This document shows positions 9,216 to 18,757 of a stretch of 64,000 bases of DNA, one piece after another. Position 1 is the stretch's first letter. Every line of letters begins with the position of its first letter. Under the pieces are notes generated by a model that saw only the letters and a program-made list of their open reading frames with translations, searched no databases and was not told the origin of the DNA. This DNA comes from Spongisporangium articulatum (GTDB taxonomy: Bacteria > Actinomycetota > Actinomycetes > Actinomycetales > Kineosporiaceae). The stretch spans positions 1 to 64,000 of the forward strand of contig NZ_JBITLV010000002.1 of assembly GCF_044465595.1 (NCBI RefSeq), given 5' to 3'. The position numbers and the translations under genes were made by a program.

Positions 9216-10453
9216 CCCGACGTCCTCTCGTTCGTACGCTCGTGCCCGGCAGACCCTCTCGCAAGGGCCCGTTCCAGCCGGTCCAACTGATCGGCGAGCC
9301 GGACCAGTTCCACATCCGAGGCCGGGTCGTCGCCGAGCAGTATCCGCTCCACGTCCGACACGTGCCGCCCGCTGCGTTCCGCGACCAGCAGCGCCAGTTC
9401 ACGACCCGAGGTCTGCGGCCCGGCCGACAACCGCCGGGCCAGTCGCCGGGCGCTCGCCGCGCGCAACCCCTCCGCGGCCCGGTCCCGCGCCCGGGCCTGC
9501 CGGTACAACCGGGCCCGCCCCTCCTGGGTCTCCGCAGCCCGCACCACGACCGGCAGCGGTTCGCCGACCAGCGGGCCCAGCCGCCGGCCGCGCCACAGCA
9601 TGGCCGCCAGCAGGACGACGAGCAGCCACGCCCCCACCCACGGCACCCAGGCGGGCAGCAGGTCGTTGAACGTCTCGTGCCGTTCGCCGGGCGCCGGCTC
9701 GAGCGGGTCGACCGTGTACCAGACCAGGCGGTCGGTACCGCCGAGCAGCCGCAGGGCGAGGGCCGCGTTGCCGTCGTCGTCCACGGTGTCGTTGGCCAGC
9801 AGGTCCCACCGGCCGAGCACCACGACGTCCACCCCGCCCGGACCGGTGGTGCGGACCATCGACCCCTCCCGGACGGGGGTCACCCCCGTGGGGCCGCCCT
9901 CGGTCGGCTCCGGGTAGCAGAGCACGGCCGAGGCGGGGGCGAGCGGCGCGGCGTCGTCGTCCGGGTCCTGGGGGTCCCGCGCGCGCAGCAGCGAGTAGAG
10001 CTCGCCGCCCGCGGCGGCCTCGCCGGCCGCACCGGCGTCGGGGTCGGCGCAGTCGGGTCGTGCGGTGCGATCGTCCACGCCGCCCCGGCCGCGGACGCCG
10101 GGGGCCAGGACGTCGAGGGTCGGCTGGGTCGGGCTGATGAGCACGATCCGGCTCGCCCCCGCGCGGGCCAGGCGGGCCAGCTGGCTGTCCACCAGGATCT
10201 CGGCGCCGTTCACGAGAACCGTTGCCCCGCGAGCGTTCTCGGCGACCTGGCGGGAGTCGGTCAGCGCGTCGACCGTCACGCCCTGCGCGCGCAGCACCTG
10301 CACCACGGCCCGCGAACCGGCCGGTCCGGGGTTGGTGGGGTCCAGGGAGCCGCCGTTGTCCTGGGTCGGGTTCAGGAGCGCGAGCAGGATTGCCGCGACC
10401 AGCACGACGAGGACGCCGAGCGCGGCGCCGCGCGCCGAGGCGACCCGCTTCAC
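9212..10453 (-). CDS. DUF4350 domain membrane protein
   Basis: A 413-aa protein with one N-terminal transmembrane helix (about residues 8-24, ALGVLVVLVAAILLALL), an extracytoplasmic DUF4350 domain (about 30-250), a second helix at about 285-305, and a cytoplasmic tail rich in Arg/Ala. DUF4350 proteins regularly sit next to MoxR and DUF4129 proteins. The true start is GTG at 10453, overlapping the DUF4129 stop by four bases; an upstream open frame to 10996 is only the shadow of that gene. Function unknown; the context suggests a membrane client or anchor of the MoxR system. Confidence 0.85.
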   Translation of the reverse strand: MKRVASARGAALGVLVVLVAAILLALLNPTQDNGGSLDPTNPGPAGSRAVVQVLRAQGVTVDALTDSRQVAENARGATVLVNGAEILVDSQLARLARAGASRIVLISPTQPTLDVLAPGVRGRGGVDDRTARPDCADPDAGAAGEAAAGGELYSLLRARDPQDPDDDAAPLAPASAVLCYPEPTEGGPTGVTPVREGSMVRTTGPGGVDVVVLGRWDLLANDTVDDDGNAALALRLLGGTDRLVWYTVDPLEPAPGERHETFNDLLPAWVPWVGAWLLVVLLAAMLWRGRRLGPLVGEPLPVVVRAAETQEGRARLYRQARARDRAAEGLRAASARRLARRLSAGPQTSGRELALLVAERSGRHVSDVERILLGDDPASDVELVRLADQLDRLERALARGSAGHERTNERTSG

Positions 10454-11127
10454 ACCGGCACCTCGAAGCCGCCGGCCACCGCGGACCCGCCCACCCCGAC
10501 CCGGGCCCGCCCGACCCGGTCGTCGAGGTCGCGTACCGCCGCGTACTCCGCCTCGCCGGCCGGCCGGTGCCCGTAGCGGACCCGGTCGAACACGTCGGCC
10601 GCCGCGACCAGGTCGCGGGCCAGGTCCGGCAACGACTCGCCCCCCGTCACCGCCACCTCGTGCGCCGTGCGGCCCGGCAGGGCCGCGATCACCGCGCGCT
10701 CCTCGAGCGAGAGCGCCACCGCGCGGAACCGGGCCACGACCGCGACCTCCCACTCGCCCGCCGCCGCCGCGCGTTCGGCGTCCGCCCGCTGCTGCGCCGC
10801 CGTGGTGAGGCTGCCGTCGTCCAGCACCACCTGCTTCTCGCCGCGCGCCGTGCGGCGCAGGCCGCCGGCCAGCCAGAGCGCCAGACCCAGGACCAGGAGG
10901 ACGACGATCAGCACCGCCGCCGTCACCCAGGGCCGGGCGCTGCCGCCGCCCGAGACGTCGATGCGGTTGAACTGGTCGAAGAGCCAGTCCAGGCACCGGG
11001 AGATGAGGCCCGGGCGGGCCTCCTGGTACTCCTGCTTGGCCAGCTCGTCGAGCAGCAGGTCCTGCGCGGCCTCCCGCCCCGGCTGGACGGGAACGCTCGC
11101 CGGGACGCTGGCGAGCAGGCCGATCAT
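10450..11127 (-). CDS. DUF4129 domain membrane protein
   Basis: A 225-aa protein with an N-terminal extracytoplasmic segment, one transmembrane helix at about residues 68-88 (AVLIVVLLVLGLALWLAGG) and a C-terminal DUF4129 domain (about 115-215) with the family pattern in which alanine/arginine-rich helices lead to LPGRTAHEVA and later FDRVRYG. Similar domains occur at the end of transglutaminase-like membrane proteins in MoxR operons. The ATG start overlaps the previous gene by four bases (ATGA), and the stop overlaps the next gene in the same way, so all three are coupled. Confidence 0.85.
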   Translation of the reverse strand: MIGLLASVPASVPVQPGREAAQDLLLDELAKQEYQEARPGLISRCLDWLFDQFNRIDVSGGGSARPWVTAAVLIVVLLVLGLALWLAGGLRRTARGEKQVVLDDGSLTTAAQQRADAERAAAAGEWEVAVVARFRAVALSLEERAVIAALPGRTAHEVAVTGGESLPDLARDLVAAADVFDRVRYGHRPAGEAEYAAVRDLDDRVGRARVGVGGSAVAGGFEVPV

Positions 11128-12278
11128 CGGCCGCTCATCAGCTGGACGTCGAGCCCCTCCCGACGCATCCGCAGGTCGAGGTACAGCAGCGCGCTGACCG
11201 CCGCCGTGAACGGGTACACCACGGCGCCCGCGATCACCTGCCCGGTGTTCTGCACCGCCACGACGGCCAGGTCCTTCCAGTAGGCGTCGTGGCCGAGCAC
11301 GTCACCGAGGAGGGACGAGATGAGGGTCGTGGGCAGGGTGAAGAACCCGCTCACGAAGGCGCCGACGATCGCGGTCAGGATGCCGATGCCCAGCACCCGC
11401 CAGAAGCTGCGCCGGACCAGCCCGGCGGAGCGGCGCAGCGCCGAGAACACGGACCGGTTCTCCAGCAGCAGGGCGGGCGCGGCCAGCGCGAACCAGCCGA
11501 ACTGCAGCGAGACCAGCGCGGCCAGGCCGGCCGGGACGCCGACCAGCAGGACCAGCACGCCGAGCACCGGCGTGTCGTTCACGGCGGCCAGCAGGACGAT
11601 GCCGGGCACCACCGCGACCGCCATCACCAGCATGGCGATCAGGACCAGCAGGACGGCCAGCCCGAGCGCGGCCGGCACCCGCCGCCGGGTCACCGCCCAC
11701 AGCTCACCCGGCCGCATCAGGGTGCCGCGCACCGCCCGGTCGACCGCGGTGATCAGCAGGGCGGTGATCACGGTCGTGACGATCGCCTGGGTGACCACGG
11801 GCAGGATGATGCCGAAACTGCTGGCGCCGACCAGGTCGGCCACGTCCTCGCTGCGCACCCGGTCGCCCGGCTCCCAGTCGAGCAGCGGGCTGCTCTGCAG
11901 GACCCCGGTGAAGGCGGCCTGCGGCAGGGTCAGCAGCACGGTGAAGATCGCGATCACCACGGCCGAGAAGCCGACCATGGTGCGGGGGTTGGCCCGGATC
12001 GCACGGATCGCCCCGTCGTAGATGTCACCCAGAGACAGCGGCCGCATCGGCACGATCCCCGACGTCGCGCCCGACCAGCCCTGCGGCGGCGGGGGCGGCG
12101 TGCCCCACCCGGCGGCGGCCGGCGGCGCACCCCACCCGGACGGCGGCGGCGGGGGCGGACCCCAACCGGGCTGCGCCGGCGGTGGGGGAGGCGGGGCTCC
12201 CCACCCGGCGGGCGTCGTCCCCGGCCCGCCCTGGTCAGGGTCGGGTTCGCCTCCGGGCGCCGACCACGGCTGGCTCAT
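11124..12278 (-). CDS. Proline-rich multi-spanning membrane protein heading the MoxR operon
   Basis: A 384-aa protein. Residues 1-80 are Pro/Gly/Trp-rich and disordered, with runs such as GWGAPPPPPP. From about residue 95 there are about six hydrophobic segments arranged like the membrane domain found with glycerophosphodiester phosphodiesterases (opening MRPLSLGDIYDGAIRAIRANPRTM). No catalytic phosphodiesterase domain is present. The ATG at 12278 is preferred over 12293 because GGGGG lies upstream at a usable distance. It is the first gene of the six-gene minus-strand operon and is divergent from mtrA. Role unknown; possibly a membrane scaffold. Confidence 0.8.
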   Translation of the reverse strand: MSQPWSAPGGEPDPDQGGPGTTPAGWGAPPPPPPAQPGWGPPPPPPSGWGAPPAAAGWGTPPPPPQGWSGATSGIVPMRPLSLGDIYDGAIRAIRANPRTMVGFSAVVIAIFTVLLTLPQAAFTGVLQSSPLLDWEPGDRVRSEDVADLVGASSFGIILPVVTQAIVTTVITALLITAVDRAVRGTLMRPGELWAVTRRRVPAALGLAVLLVLIAMLVMAVAVVPGIVLLAAVNDTPVLGVLVLLVGVPAGLAALVSLQFGWFALAAPALLLENRSVFSALRRSAGLVRRSFWRVLGIGILTAIVGAFVSGFFTLPTTLISSLLGDVLGHDAYWKDLAVVAVQNTGQVIAGAVVYPFTAAVSALLYLDLRMRREGLDVQLMSGR

Positions 12279-12426
12279 CCTGTGCCCCCACATCGAGTCG
12301 ACGCAGCTTTTCTGCGGTGCGAACCGGCTCCCACGACCCTATGCGCTCGCACCCACATCACGCTGGTCGGACGCCTTGTGCGTGCCCACCTCGCCGGATG
12401 TGCTCCGGATTTGAGAGCATGCGCCC

Positions 12427-13104
12427 ATGAGGGGACGTGTGCTCGTCGTGGACGACGACAACGCGCTGGCGGAGATGCTCGGGATCGTGCTGCGTACGGA
12501 GGGCTTCGAGCCCACGTTCTGCGCCGACGGCAACCAGGCGCTGGACGCGTTCCGCGGCTCACGCCCCGACCTCGTGCTGCTCGACCTGATGCTGCCCGGC
12601 CGGGACGGGATCGAGGTGTGCCGCCAGATCCGGGCGGAGTCCGGCGTCCCGATCGTCATGCTCACGGCCAAGAGCGACACCGTCGACGTCGTGCTCGGGC
12701 TGGAATCCGGCGCCGACGACTACGTCGTCAAGCCGTTCAAGCCGAAGGAGCTGGTCGCCCGGGTGCGGGCCCGGCTGCGCAGCACCGGCGACCCGGCGCC
12801 CGAGGCGCTGCAGATCGGTGAGGTCGAGATCGACGTGGCCGGCCACTCGGTGCGCCGCGCGGGTGAGCCCATCCAGCTGACGCCGCTGGAGTTCGACCTG
12901 CTGGTCGCGCTGGCCCGCAAGCCGTGGCAGGTGTTCAGCCGCGAGGTGCTGCTGGAGCAGGTCTGGGGGTACCGGCACGCGGCCGACACCCGGCTCGTCA
13001 ACGTCCACGTGCAGCGCCTGCGCTCCAAGATCGAGAAGGACCCGGAGAACCCGGAGATCGTCGTCACCGTGCGCGGCGTCGGCTACAAGGCGGGACCCGC
13101 GTAG
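12427..13104 (+). CDS. mtrA: Two-component response regulator MtrA
   Basis: A 225-aa OmpR/PhoB-class response regulator. The receiver domain (1-118) has the acidic pocket DDD at 9-11, phospho-acceptor Asp53 in LLDLMLPGRDG and the conserved lysine in VKPFKPKEL. The winged-helix DNA-binding domain (about 130-225) ends with VTVRGVGYKAG. MtrA is the actinobacterial regulator of cell-wall, division and DNA-replication genes. The stop TAG shares its G with the GTG start of mtrB, and the mtrA-mtrB-lpqB order is the conserved actinobacterial arrangement, so recognition is secure. Confidence 0.97.
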   Translation: MRGRVLVVDDDNALAEMLGIVLRTEGFEPTFCADGNQALDAFRGSRPDLVLLDLMLPGRDGIEVCRQIRAESGVPIVMLTAKSDTVDVVLGLESGADDYVVKPFKPKELVARVRARLRSTGDPAPEALQIGEVEIDVAGHSVRRAGEPIQLTPLEFDLLVALARKPWQVFSREVLLEQVWGYRHAADTRLVNVHVQRLRSKIEKDPENPEIVVTVRGVGYKAGPA

Positions 13105-14939
13105 TGATCCAGGCGTTGGCCCGCCTGCGCGGGGCGACGCACCGGGCCCTCGACCGGGTCCGTCGGCTCCGTCCGGCCGACCTGCACCCGACCGTCGTCC
13201 GGCGCCGGTCGCGCCGCCTGGCCGGCCAGGTCCGCCGCCGCTGGCAGCGTTCGCTGCAGCTGCGGGTCGTGGCCACCACCATGCTGCTCGGCCTGCTGGT
13301 CGTGTTCGCGCTGGGCGCGTTCCTCCAGGTCCGGATCCGCGACGGGCTGATCGAGTCGCGCGAGGCCAGCGCGATGGCCGAGTCGGCGAAGCTGACCAGG
13401 GACACGAAGGACCGGGTGCAGGCGTCCGACTACCGCAGCGCCGACAAGCAGGACGAGTTCTTCACCCAGCTCACCCAGTCGCTGGCCAGCAACGACCAGG
13501 GCCGTGGGGTCGTGCTGGTCCGGGCCCTGCGGGCCAGCGACGCCGACGGGCAGACCGACGCGGAGGGCGGGTTGCGCCCGCGCTACGTGGGCGTCACCCC
13601 GTCGGTGATCCCGGCCAGCCTGCGCACCGCGGTGAACGCCCGCTACCCGCGGCAGCAGGTGCAGCTGACCAGCATCCCCGACGCGACCGGGGGCGCGGGG
13701 ACGCCGGCCATCGCGGTCGGCTCGATCATCAACGTGCCGCTGTCCGGGGACTACGAGCTCTACTTCGTCTACCCGCTCGAGCGGGAGCAGCAGATCCTCG
13801 ACCTGGTGCAGCAGACGTTCCTGGTCGGCGGGGCCGTGCTGGTGCTCCTGGTCGGCGGGGTCGCCTACGTCGTGACCCGGCAGGTCGTGGCGCCCGTACA
13901 GCAGGCCGCGCGCACCGCCGAGGAACTCGCGTCGGGGCAGCTGGACCGCCGGATGCCGGTGCGCGGGCAGGACGACCTGGCCCGTCTGGCCCGCGCGTTC
14001 AACGGCATGGCGGCCAGCCTGGAACGGCAGATCCACCAGCTGGAGGAGCTGTCCCGTGTGCAACGCCGGTTCGTCTCCGACGTCTCGCACGAGCTGCGGA
14101 CCCCGCTCACGACCATCCGCATGGCCAGCGAGGTGATCCACGAGGGGCGCGAGGACTTCGACCCGGTGCTCGCCCGCTCCGCCGAACTGCTGCACACGCA
14201 GCTCGACCGGTTCGAGTCGCTGCTGGCCGACCTGCTGGAGATCAGCCGGTTCGACGCCGGTGCGGCGGTGCTCGAGGTCGAGGCCGCGGACGTGCGCGAG
14301 GTGGTCATCCGGGTCGTCGACACGCTGCGGCCGCTGGCCGAACGGCGCGGCAGCCGGGTCGAGCTGATGCTGCCGACGGAACCGGCGATCGCCCAGATCG
14401 ACGCCCGGCGCGTGGAGCGGATCGTCCGGAACCTGGTCGGCAACGCCATCGAGCACGGCGAGGGAATGCCGATCGAGGTCGAGGTGGCCGGGGACGCGAA
14501 CGCCGTCGCGGTGGCCGTGCGGGACCACGGCGTCGGGATCAACGCCGACGACCTGGAGATGGTGTTCAACCGGTTCTGGCGGGCCGACCCGGCGCGGGCC
14601 CGCTCGACCGGCGGCACGGGCCTCGGCCTGGCCATCGCCCAGGAGGACGCCAACCTGCACGGCGGCCGGCTGCAGGCGTGGGGGCAGGTCGGCCAGGGTG
14701 CTACCTTCCGGCTCACGGTGCCCCGGCACGCCGGTGCGGAGCTGACGCTCTCGCCGCTGCCGCTCGGCCCGCGCGGTGAGCGGCGCCTGGGCGACCCGGT
14801 GCCGACCGGGCCGCCGACCGGTGAGCTCGCGGCCCTGATCGAGGGCGGGCCGGGCCGGGCGGACGGCGACGGTGCCGATGAGGGGGACGGCGGGGCCCGC
14901 GACGCGGGTGAACCCGTGCAGCCGGCGGGCACGACGTGA
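13104..14939 (+). CDS. mtrB: Sensor histidine kinase MtrB
   Basis: A 611-aa membrane kinase paired with MtrA. An Arg-rich cytoplasmic start, transmembrane helix 1 at about 58-78, an extracytoplasmic sensor loop, transmembrane helix 2 at about 235-258 and a HAMP domain follow. Then come a HisKA domain with the H-box FVSDVSHELRTPLTTI and a HATPase domain with N-box (NLVGNAIEHGEG), G1 (DHGVGI), F (FNRFWR) and G2 (GTGLGLAI). The tail after about 570 is disordered. The GTG at 13104 overlaps the mtrA stop by one base; the open frame continuing upstream is only the mtrA shadow. The end overlaps lpqB by four bases. Confidence 0.96.
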   Translation: MIQALARLRGATHRALDRVRRLRPADLHPTVVRRRSRRLAGQVRRRWQRSLQLRVVATTMLLGLLVVFALGAFLQVRIRDGLIESREASAMAESAKLTRDTKDRVQASDYRSADKQDEFFTQLTQSLASNDQGRGVVLVRALRASDADGQTDAEGGLRPRYVGVTPSVIPASLRTAVNARYPRQQVQLTSIPDATGGAGTPAIAVGSIINVPLSGDYELYFVYPLEREQQILDLVQQTFLVGGAVLVLLVGGVAYVVTRQVVAPVQQAARTAEELASGQLDRRMPVRGQDDLARLARAFNGMAASLERQIHQLEELSRVQRRFVSDVSHELRTPLTTIRMASEVIHEGREDFDPVLARSAELLHTQLDRFESLLADLLEISRFDAGAAVLEVEAADVREVVIRVVDTLRPLAERRGSRVELMLPTEPAIAQIDARRVERIVRNLVGNAIEHGEGMPIEVEVAGDANAVAVAVRDHGVGINADDLEMVFNRFWRADPARARSTGGTGLGLAIAQEDANLHGGRLQAWGQVGQGATFRLTVPRHAGAELTLSPLPLGPRGERRLGDPVPTGPPTGELAALIEGGPGRADGDGADEGDGGARDAGEPVQPAGTT

Positions 14940-16780
14940 GGACCCGACCGCGGGCGCGGCTCGCCGCGCGCTCGTGTCCGCGCTCGCGTTCGGGGCGAGG
15001 CCGGACGCCGGCGCGCGCGGCGTTCACGGCGGCCGCGGTCGTGCTCGGGCTGGCCCTGGCGGGGTGCGCGCAGATTCCGCGCACCGGGCCCGTGGTCAGC
15101 GGCGGCCTCGGTGACCCCGACCCGCGCGAGGGCATCTCGCAGGTCATCCCCGAAGGCCCGGTGACGGGCGCCGACCCGGAGCGGACCGTGCTCGGATTCG
15201 TCCGCGCCTCGGTCGGTTTCGGCGACGACCACTCGGTCGCCCGCGACTTCCTGGCCACCGGCACCAGGCTGGCCTGGCGGCCCGACGCCGATATCGACGT
15301 GTACCCCGGTGAGAAGGACCTGTCGATCAACGCGAAGACCACCGAGAAGGACGGCGATGAGGTCGCCGAGGTCACCGTGCGGGCTGCCGTCTCGGTGCAC
15401 GTCGACGGCGACGGCCGGTACGAGCAGCGCGCTCCCGGGACCACGACGACGAAGAAGTTCGAGCTGCGCCGGGAACTCGGCGAGTGGCGGATCTCGAAGC
15501 TCGACGACGGAATCCTGATCGGGGCCAACGACTTCCGGACGATCTTCCGCTCCTTCCCGGTCTACTTCCCCGATCCGACCGGCTCCTACCTGATCCCCGA
15601 CGTGCACTGGTTCGCCGCCTCGAGCGACACCCCGGGATCGCCCGAGGTGCCCACGGCGCTGGTCCGGGTGCTGCTGCAGGGGCCACCGTCCCGATGGGCC
15701 GACGCGGTCACCACGGGGGCGCCGCCGGGCACGAAGATGGCGTTGGGGGCCGTCGTCGTCTCGGACGCGGTGGCTGACGTCGACCTGAGCAGCGAAGTGC
15801 TGCAGGCGGACTCCTGGCATCGGCTCCTGTTGGTCGGCCAGCTCGAGGCCACCCTCGGGCAGTTGCGCAACATCGGGTCGGTGCGGGTCACCGTGCGCAA
15901 GGCCGAGTTCGACACCGGAGACGCCGTCCCGGCCCCGTCGCCGAACACCCACGGAGCGGCGGGCGCAGCCGAGCCGAACGCCCGACCCTGGCTGCAGGCC
16001 GACCCACCGGTCGGTGACCAGGCTCTCGTGATCGACGACAAGGGCCGCCTCGCATGGCTTTCCGGTCGCTCGCTGGAGGTCGTCGACGCGGTCGACGGGC
16101 TGCGCGTGGACGGGGTCAACCGCCCGGCGGTCTCGGCCGACCACACCACCTACGCGGCGCTGGACGCCGACCGTGGTCGGCTGCTGATGCAGACCCAAGG
16201 CAGCGACAAGGCAGTCACCGTGACCAAGGGCTCGGAGCTGGTCGGGCCGTCGTTCGACCCGCAGGGCTGGGTCTGGACGGGGGTCGGCGACAACCGTGGC
16301 TCGCTCGTCGCGGGCCGCACCGGCGGCGACGCGGTCAAGGTGACGGCCAAGTGGCTGGACGGTGCGACGCTGAACGCGGTCGCCGTCTCGCGGGACGGCG
16401 CGCGGGCCCTGGTGGCGGCCACGGTCAAGGGCACCGGGCGGCTCTACGTGGCCGGCGTGCGCCGCGACGACGAGGGCCGGCCCAAGTCGCTCACCGACCC
16501 GTTCACGCTGATCCCCGACCTGAAGTCCGTGGTGGACGCGACCTGGGTCGACGAGGACCAGGTGGCGGTGCTCGGCGAGCGCAGCGGCAGTTCCGACCGG
16601 ATCTGGGTCGCCCAGATCGGTGGGCCCGTCGCCGGCCGCGGCACGGTGAAGGGCGCGAAGACGATCACCGCCGGGGACGGAGAGGCGTCGCTGTCGGTCG
16701 GCACCGACAAGGGCACGTACTCGTTCCTGCGCAACTGGCAGAAGGCGTCGAGCGCGCGCTGGGCCTCGTACCCGGGCTGA
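14936..16780 (+). CDS. lpqB: Lipoprotein LpqB
   Basis: A 614-aa secreted lipoprotein. A long Arg-rich signal sequence ends in the lipobox LALAGC with the lipidated Cys44. A GerMN-like domain lies around residues 200-320 (PTALVRVLLQGPP segment), followed by a C-terminal seven-bladed-propeller-like region (LpqB beta-propeller, about 350-600). In mycobacteria and corynebacteria LpqB binds the extracytoplasmic part of MtrB and modulates MtrAB signalling. The GTG start overlaps the mtrB TGA by four bases. Three bases after its stop begins the hairpin repeat at 16784, which probably ends the operon. Confidence 0.95.
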   Translation: MRTRPRARLAARSCPRSRSGRGRTPARAAFTAAAVVLGLALAGCAQIPRTGPVVSGGLGDPDPREGISQVIPEGPVTGADPERTVLGFVRASVGFGDDHSVARDFLATGTRLAWRPDADIDVYPGEKDLSINAKTTEKDGDEVAEVTVRAAVSVHVDGDGRYEQRAPGTTTTKKFELRRELGEWRISKLDDGILIGANDFRTIFRSFPVYFPDPTGSYLIPDVHWFAASSDTPGSPEVPTALVRVLLQGPPSRWADAVTTGAPPGTKMALGAVVVSDAVADVDLSSEVLQADSWHRLLLVGQLEATLGQLRNIGSVRVTVRKAEFDTGDAVPAPSPNTHGAAGAAEPNARPWLQADPPVGDQALVIDDKGRLAWLSGRSLEVVDAVDGLRVDGVNRPAVSADHTTYAALDADRGRLLMQTQGSDKAVTVTKGSELVGPSFDPQGWVWTGVGDNRGSLVAGRTGGDAVKVTAKWLDGATLNAVAVSRDGARALVAATVKGTGRLYVAGVRRDDEGRPKSLTDPFTLIPDLKSVVDATWVDEDQVAVLGERSGSSDRIWVAQIGGPVAGRGTVKGAKTITAGDGEASLSVGTDKGTYSFLRNWQKASSARWASYPG

Positions 16781-16783
16781 CGA

Positions 16784-16868
16784 TGCTGCGTTTGCGCATG
16801 ATCAACACCCTCCCGCGCTGATCATGCGCAAACGCAGCAACATCGCGCTGATCATGCGCAAACGCAGG
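16784..16868. repeat. Palindromic intergenic element, three copies of the GATCATGCG word
   Basis: Copy A (16784-16804) is inverted relative to copy B (16819-16839); the 21-base arms are perfectly complementary with a 14-base loop. Copy C (16849-16866) is a direct repeat of B at 30-base spacing (24 identical bases from 16814 and from 16844). The shared 18-base word is TGATCATGCGCAAACGCA. The element starts 3 bases after the lpqB stop, so it can act as a transcript-ending hairpin. It belongs to the same family as the elements at 28295, 36248 and 45788. Confidence 0.85.
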
Positions 16869-16964
16869 ATCGAGTCGTCCACAGCAGCCAGGACCACGGG
16901 TTTGTGCACAGTCCGAGCGCCTCCTACCCCGGTCGGCACCCGACACGCTGCTGGACTTTCACCC

Positions 16965-17684
16965 ATGGCACTCGTCTCGCTCGCCGAAGCGTTGTCCGGC
17001 CTCGTCTGGCCCGCGGTGTGCGCCGCCTGCGGCACCCCGGGGGCGGCCGTCTGCACCGCCTGCGCCCGCTGGTACGGGGAGGCCCGCTGGTGTCCGCTGC
17101 CCGGCTCCGCTCGTCCGGCCGGGGTGTGGGCGGCCTGCGCCTACGGCGGGACGGCGGGCCGCCTCGTCTCGGCCTGGAAGGAGCACGGCCGCCTCGACCT
17201 CACGCCTCACCTGGCCGCCGGGCTGACGGCGTCCGTGTCCGCGGCCCTGAGGGCTACCGGGCCACCCCGCTGCGCGGGCCGGGTGGCTCTGGTGCCCGTG
17301 CCGACGTCCCGCGCGGCCCGGCGCCGGCGCGGCGCCGACCTGACCGCGGACCTCGCGGGCCGCACCGCGCGGAACCTGCGCGGACAGGGGATCGAGGCGG
17401 TCGTCGTCCCAGCCCTGCGGCTGGCCCGGGCCGTGCAGGACCAGGCCGGTCTGGGGGCCGAGCAGCGCCGGGAGAACCTGGCCGGGGCGATGCGGGAGAC
17501 CGCGGCGGCGGGCGGCCTGGCCGCGGCCCGAGTACTCCTGGTGGACGACGTGGTGACGACTGGGGCGACTGTGCGCGAAGCGACCAAAGTGCTGGTCAGA
17601 GCCGGTCTGCAGGCTCCGGAGGCTTGCTGCCTGAGCGTGACTTTGAGGCGCCACGGGGTGTTGCCGGGCGTGGTCCTGCACTAG
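16965..17684 (+). CDS. ComF family protein (phosphoribosyltransferase-like)
   Basis: A 239-aa ComF/GntX-type protein. It begins with a short zinc-finger-like double-CxxC segment (CAACGTPGAAVCTAC) and ends with a phosphoribosyltransferase domain carrying the PRPP loop LLVDDVVTTGATV at about residue 190. ComF proteins are involved in DNA uptake in naturally competent bacteria; in actinobacteria the role is unproven. The ATG at 16965 is taken because homologous sequence begins there; a longer frame from 16824 would be translated from the repeat element. Its place between lpqB and hpf is conserved in the phylum. Confidence 0.88.
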   Translation: MALVSLAEALSGLVWPAVCAACGTPGAAVCTACARWYGEARWCPLPGSARPAGVWAACAYGGTAGRLVSAWKEHGRLDLTPHLAAGLTASVSAALRATGPPRCAGRVALVPVPTSRAARRRRGADLTADLAGRTARNLRGQGIEAVVVPALRLARAVQDQAGLGAEQRRENLAGAMRETAAAGGLAAARVLLVDDVVTTGATVREATKVLVRAGLQAPEACCLSVTLRRHGVLPGVVLH

Positions 17685-17932
17685 CCTCACGTCATGGACG
17701 GCACGCTCCGGCCACCTCACCCGCCCGGCGGAATCACGGCCGCGCCGAGGTCCCTGAGGGCTGTCCCGCCGTCCGGCCCGAACAGCGAGCCGCTACGGCC
17801 CGGCGCCGGCCGGGCGAGACCCGTTCCGCAGGATCCACAGCTCGTTCCCAGCTGATCCGTACCCAGAACTCACGTGGCCAGTGCGGCGTTGTACCCGTAC
17901 CCATCTGCAGGCCCAACCGAGGAGGATCCGAA

Positions 17933-18658
17933 GTGGAGATCGTGATCACCGGACGTCGGACGGACGTCCCGGAGCGCTTCCGCCGTCAGACCGAGGAGAA
18001 GCTCGCGAAGGTGACCCAGTTCGCTCCGCGCGCGCACCGGATCGACGTCGAATGGTCCCGGGAACGAAACCCGCGCCAGGCCGCCCACTGCGAACGGGTG
18101 GAGATCACGGTCAGGGACAAGGGCCCGGTGATCCGGGCGGAGGCCAGCGCCGAGGACTTCCTCGCGGCGCTCGACCTGGCGGCCGCCAAGCTGGTCGAGC
18201 GGTTGCGCCGCCTCGGCGACCGCAAGAAGGTGCACCACGGCCGGCACAACCCGGAGTCCGTGCGCTCGGGGCTCGGCGTCTCACCGCGGTCGGCGGCCGA
18301 GGAACTCCTGCCGGACGACGAGCCGGAGGTCCGCACCGATCTCCCCGAGGGCGCGGAGGACCTGGCCGACAGCCCGGTCGTCATCCGCGTGAAGGACCAC
18401 TACGCCGCCCCCATGACCGTGGAGCAGGCGCTCTACGAGATGGAGCTGGTCGGCCACGACTTCTTCCTCTTCGTGGACTCCACCTGCGGCAAGCCGTGCG
18501 TCGTGTACCGGCGGCAGGGGTGGAACTACGGCGTCCTCAAGCTGCACGCGGGCGACCCGGCCGAGGTCACGGCGGCGGAGGCCCGCGAGAACGGGCTGAA
18601 CGGCCACGCCCCGCTCAACGGGCACGCGCCCGTCCCGGCGGAGGCGCTGAAGGGCTGA
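17933..18658 (+). CDS. hpf: Ribosome hibernation-promoting factor, long form
   Basis: A 241-aa long HPF. The N-terminal S30AE ribosome-binding domain covers about 1-105 (EIVITGRRTDVPERFR at the start), then a linker. The C-terminal dimerisation domain spans about 165-225 (PMTVEQALYEMELVGHDFFL). Long-form HPF joins 70S ribosomes into inactive 100S dimers in stationary phase. The GTG at 17933 has GGAGGA seven bases upstream. The last residues carry the direct repeat NGHAPLNGHAPV, which is not part of the domain. The 248-base region upstream (17685-17932) has no gene. A strong terminator follows. Confidence 0.95.
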   Translation: MEIVITGRRTDVPERFRRQTEEKLAKVTQFAPRAHRIDVEWSRERNPRQAAHCERVEITVRDKGPVIRAEASAEDFLAALDLAAAKLVERLRRLGDRKKVHHGRHNPESVRSGLGVSPRSAAEELLPDDEPEVRTDLPEGAEDLADSPVVIRVKDHYAAPMTVEQALYEMELVGHDFFLFVDSTCGKPCVVYRRQGWNYGVLKLHAGDPAEVTAAEARENGLNGHAPLNGHAPVPAEALKG

Positions 18659-18670
18659 GCCACCCGGACG

Positions 18671-18710
18671 ACGCCGGGCGGCGGGGTCGGTCGGCCCCGC
18701 CGCCCGGCGT
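18671..18710 (+). terminator. Strong GC hairpin terminator after hpf
   Basis: A perfect 16-bp stem (arms 18671-18686 and 18695-18710) encloses the loop TCGGTCGG. It begins 12 bases after the hpf stop. No U-tract follows, as is usual in GC-rich actinobacteria. It also separates hpf from the convergent small antitoxin-like gene and can serve both directions. Confidence 0.75.
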
Positions 18711-18757
18711 GGTCCGGTCGTGCGCCCGTGCCTGCGCAAGGCTCGAGCCGGCGTCGG

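Noticed and set aside
16824..16964. N-terminal extension of ComF starting inside the palindromic element
   Set aside because: It would translate the repeat (MRKRSNIALIMRKRR) and has no ComF similarity; ATG 16965 fits the family.
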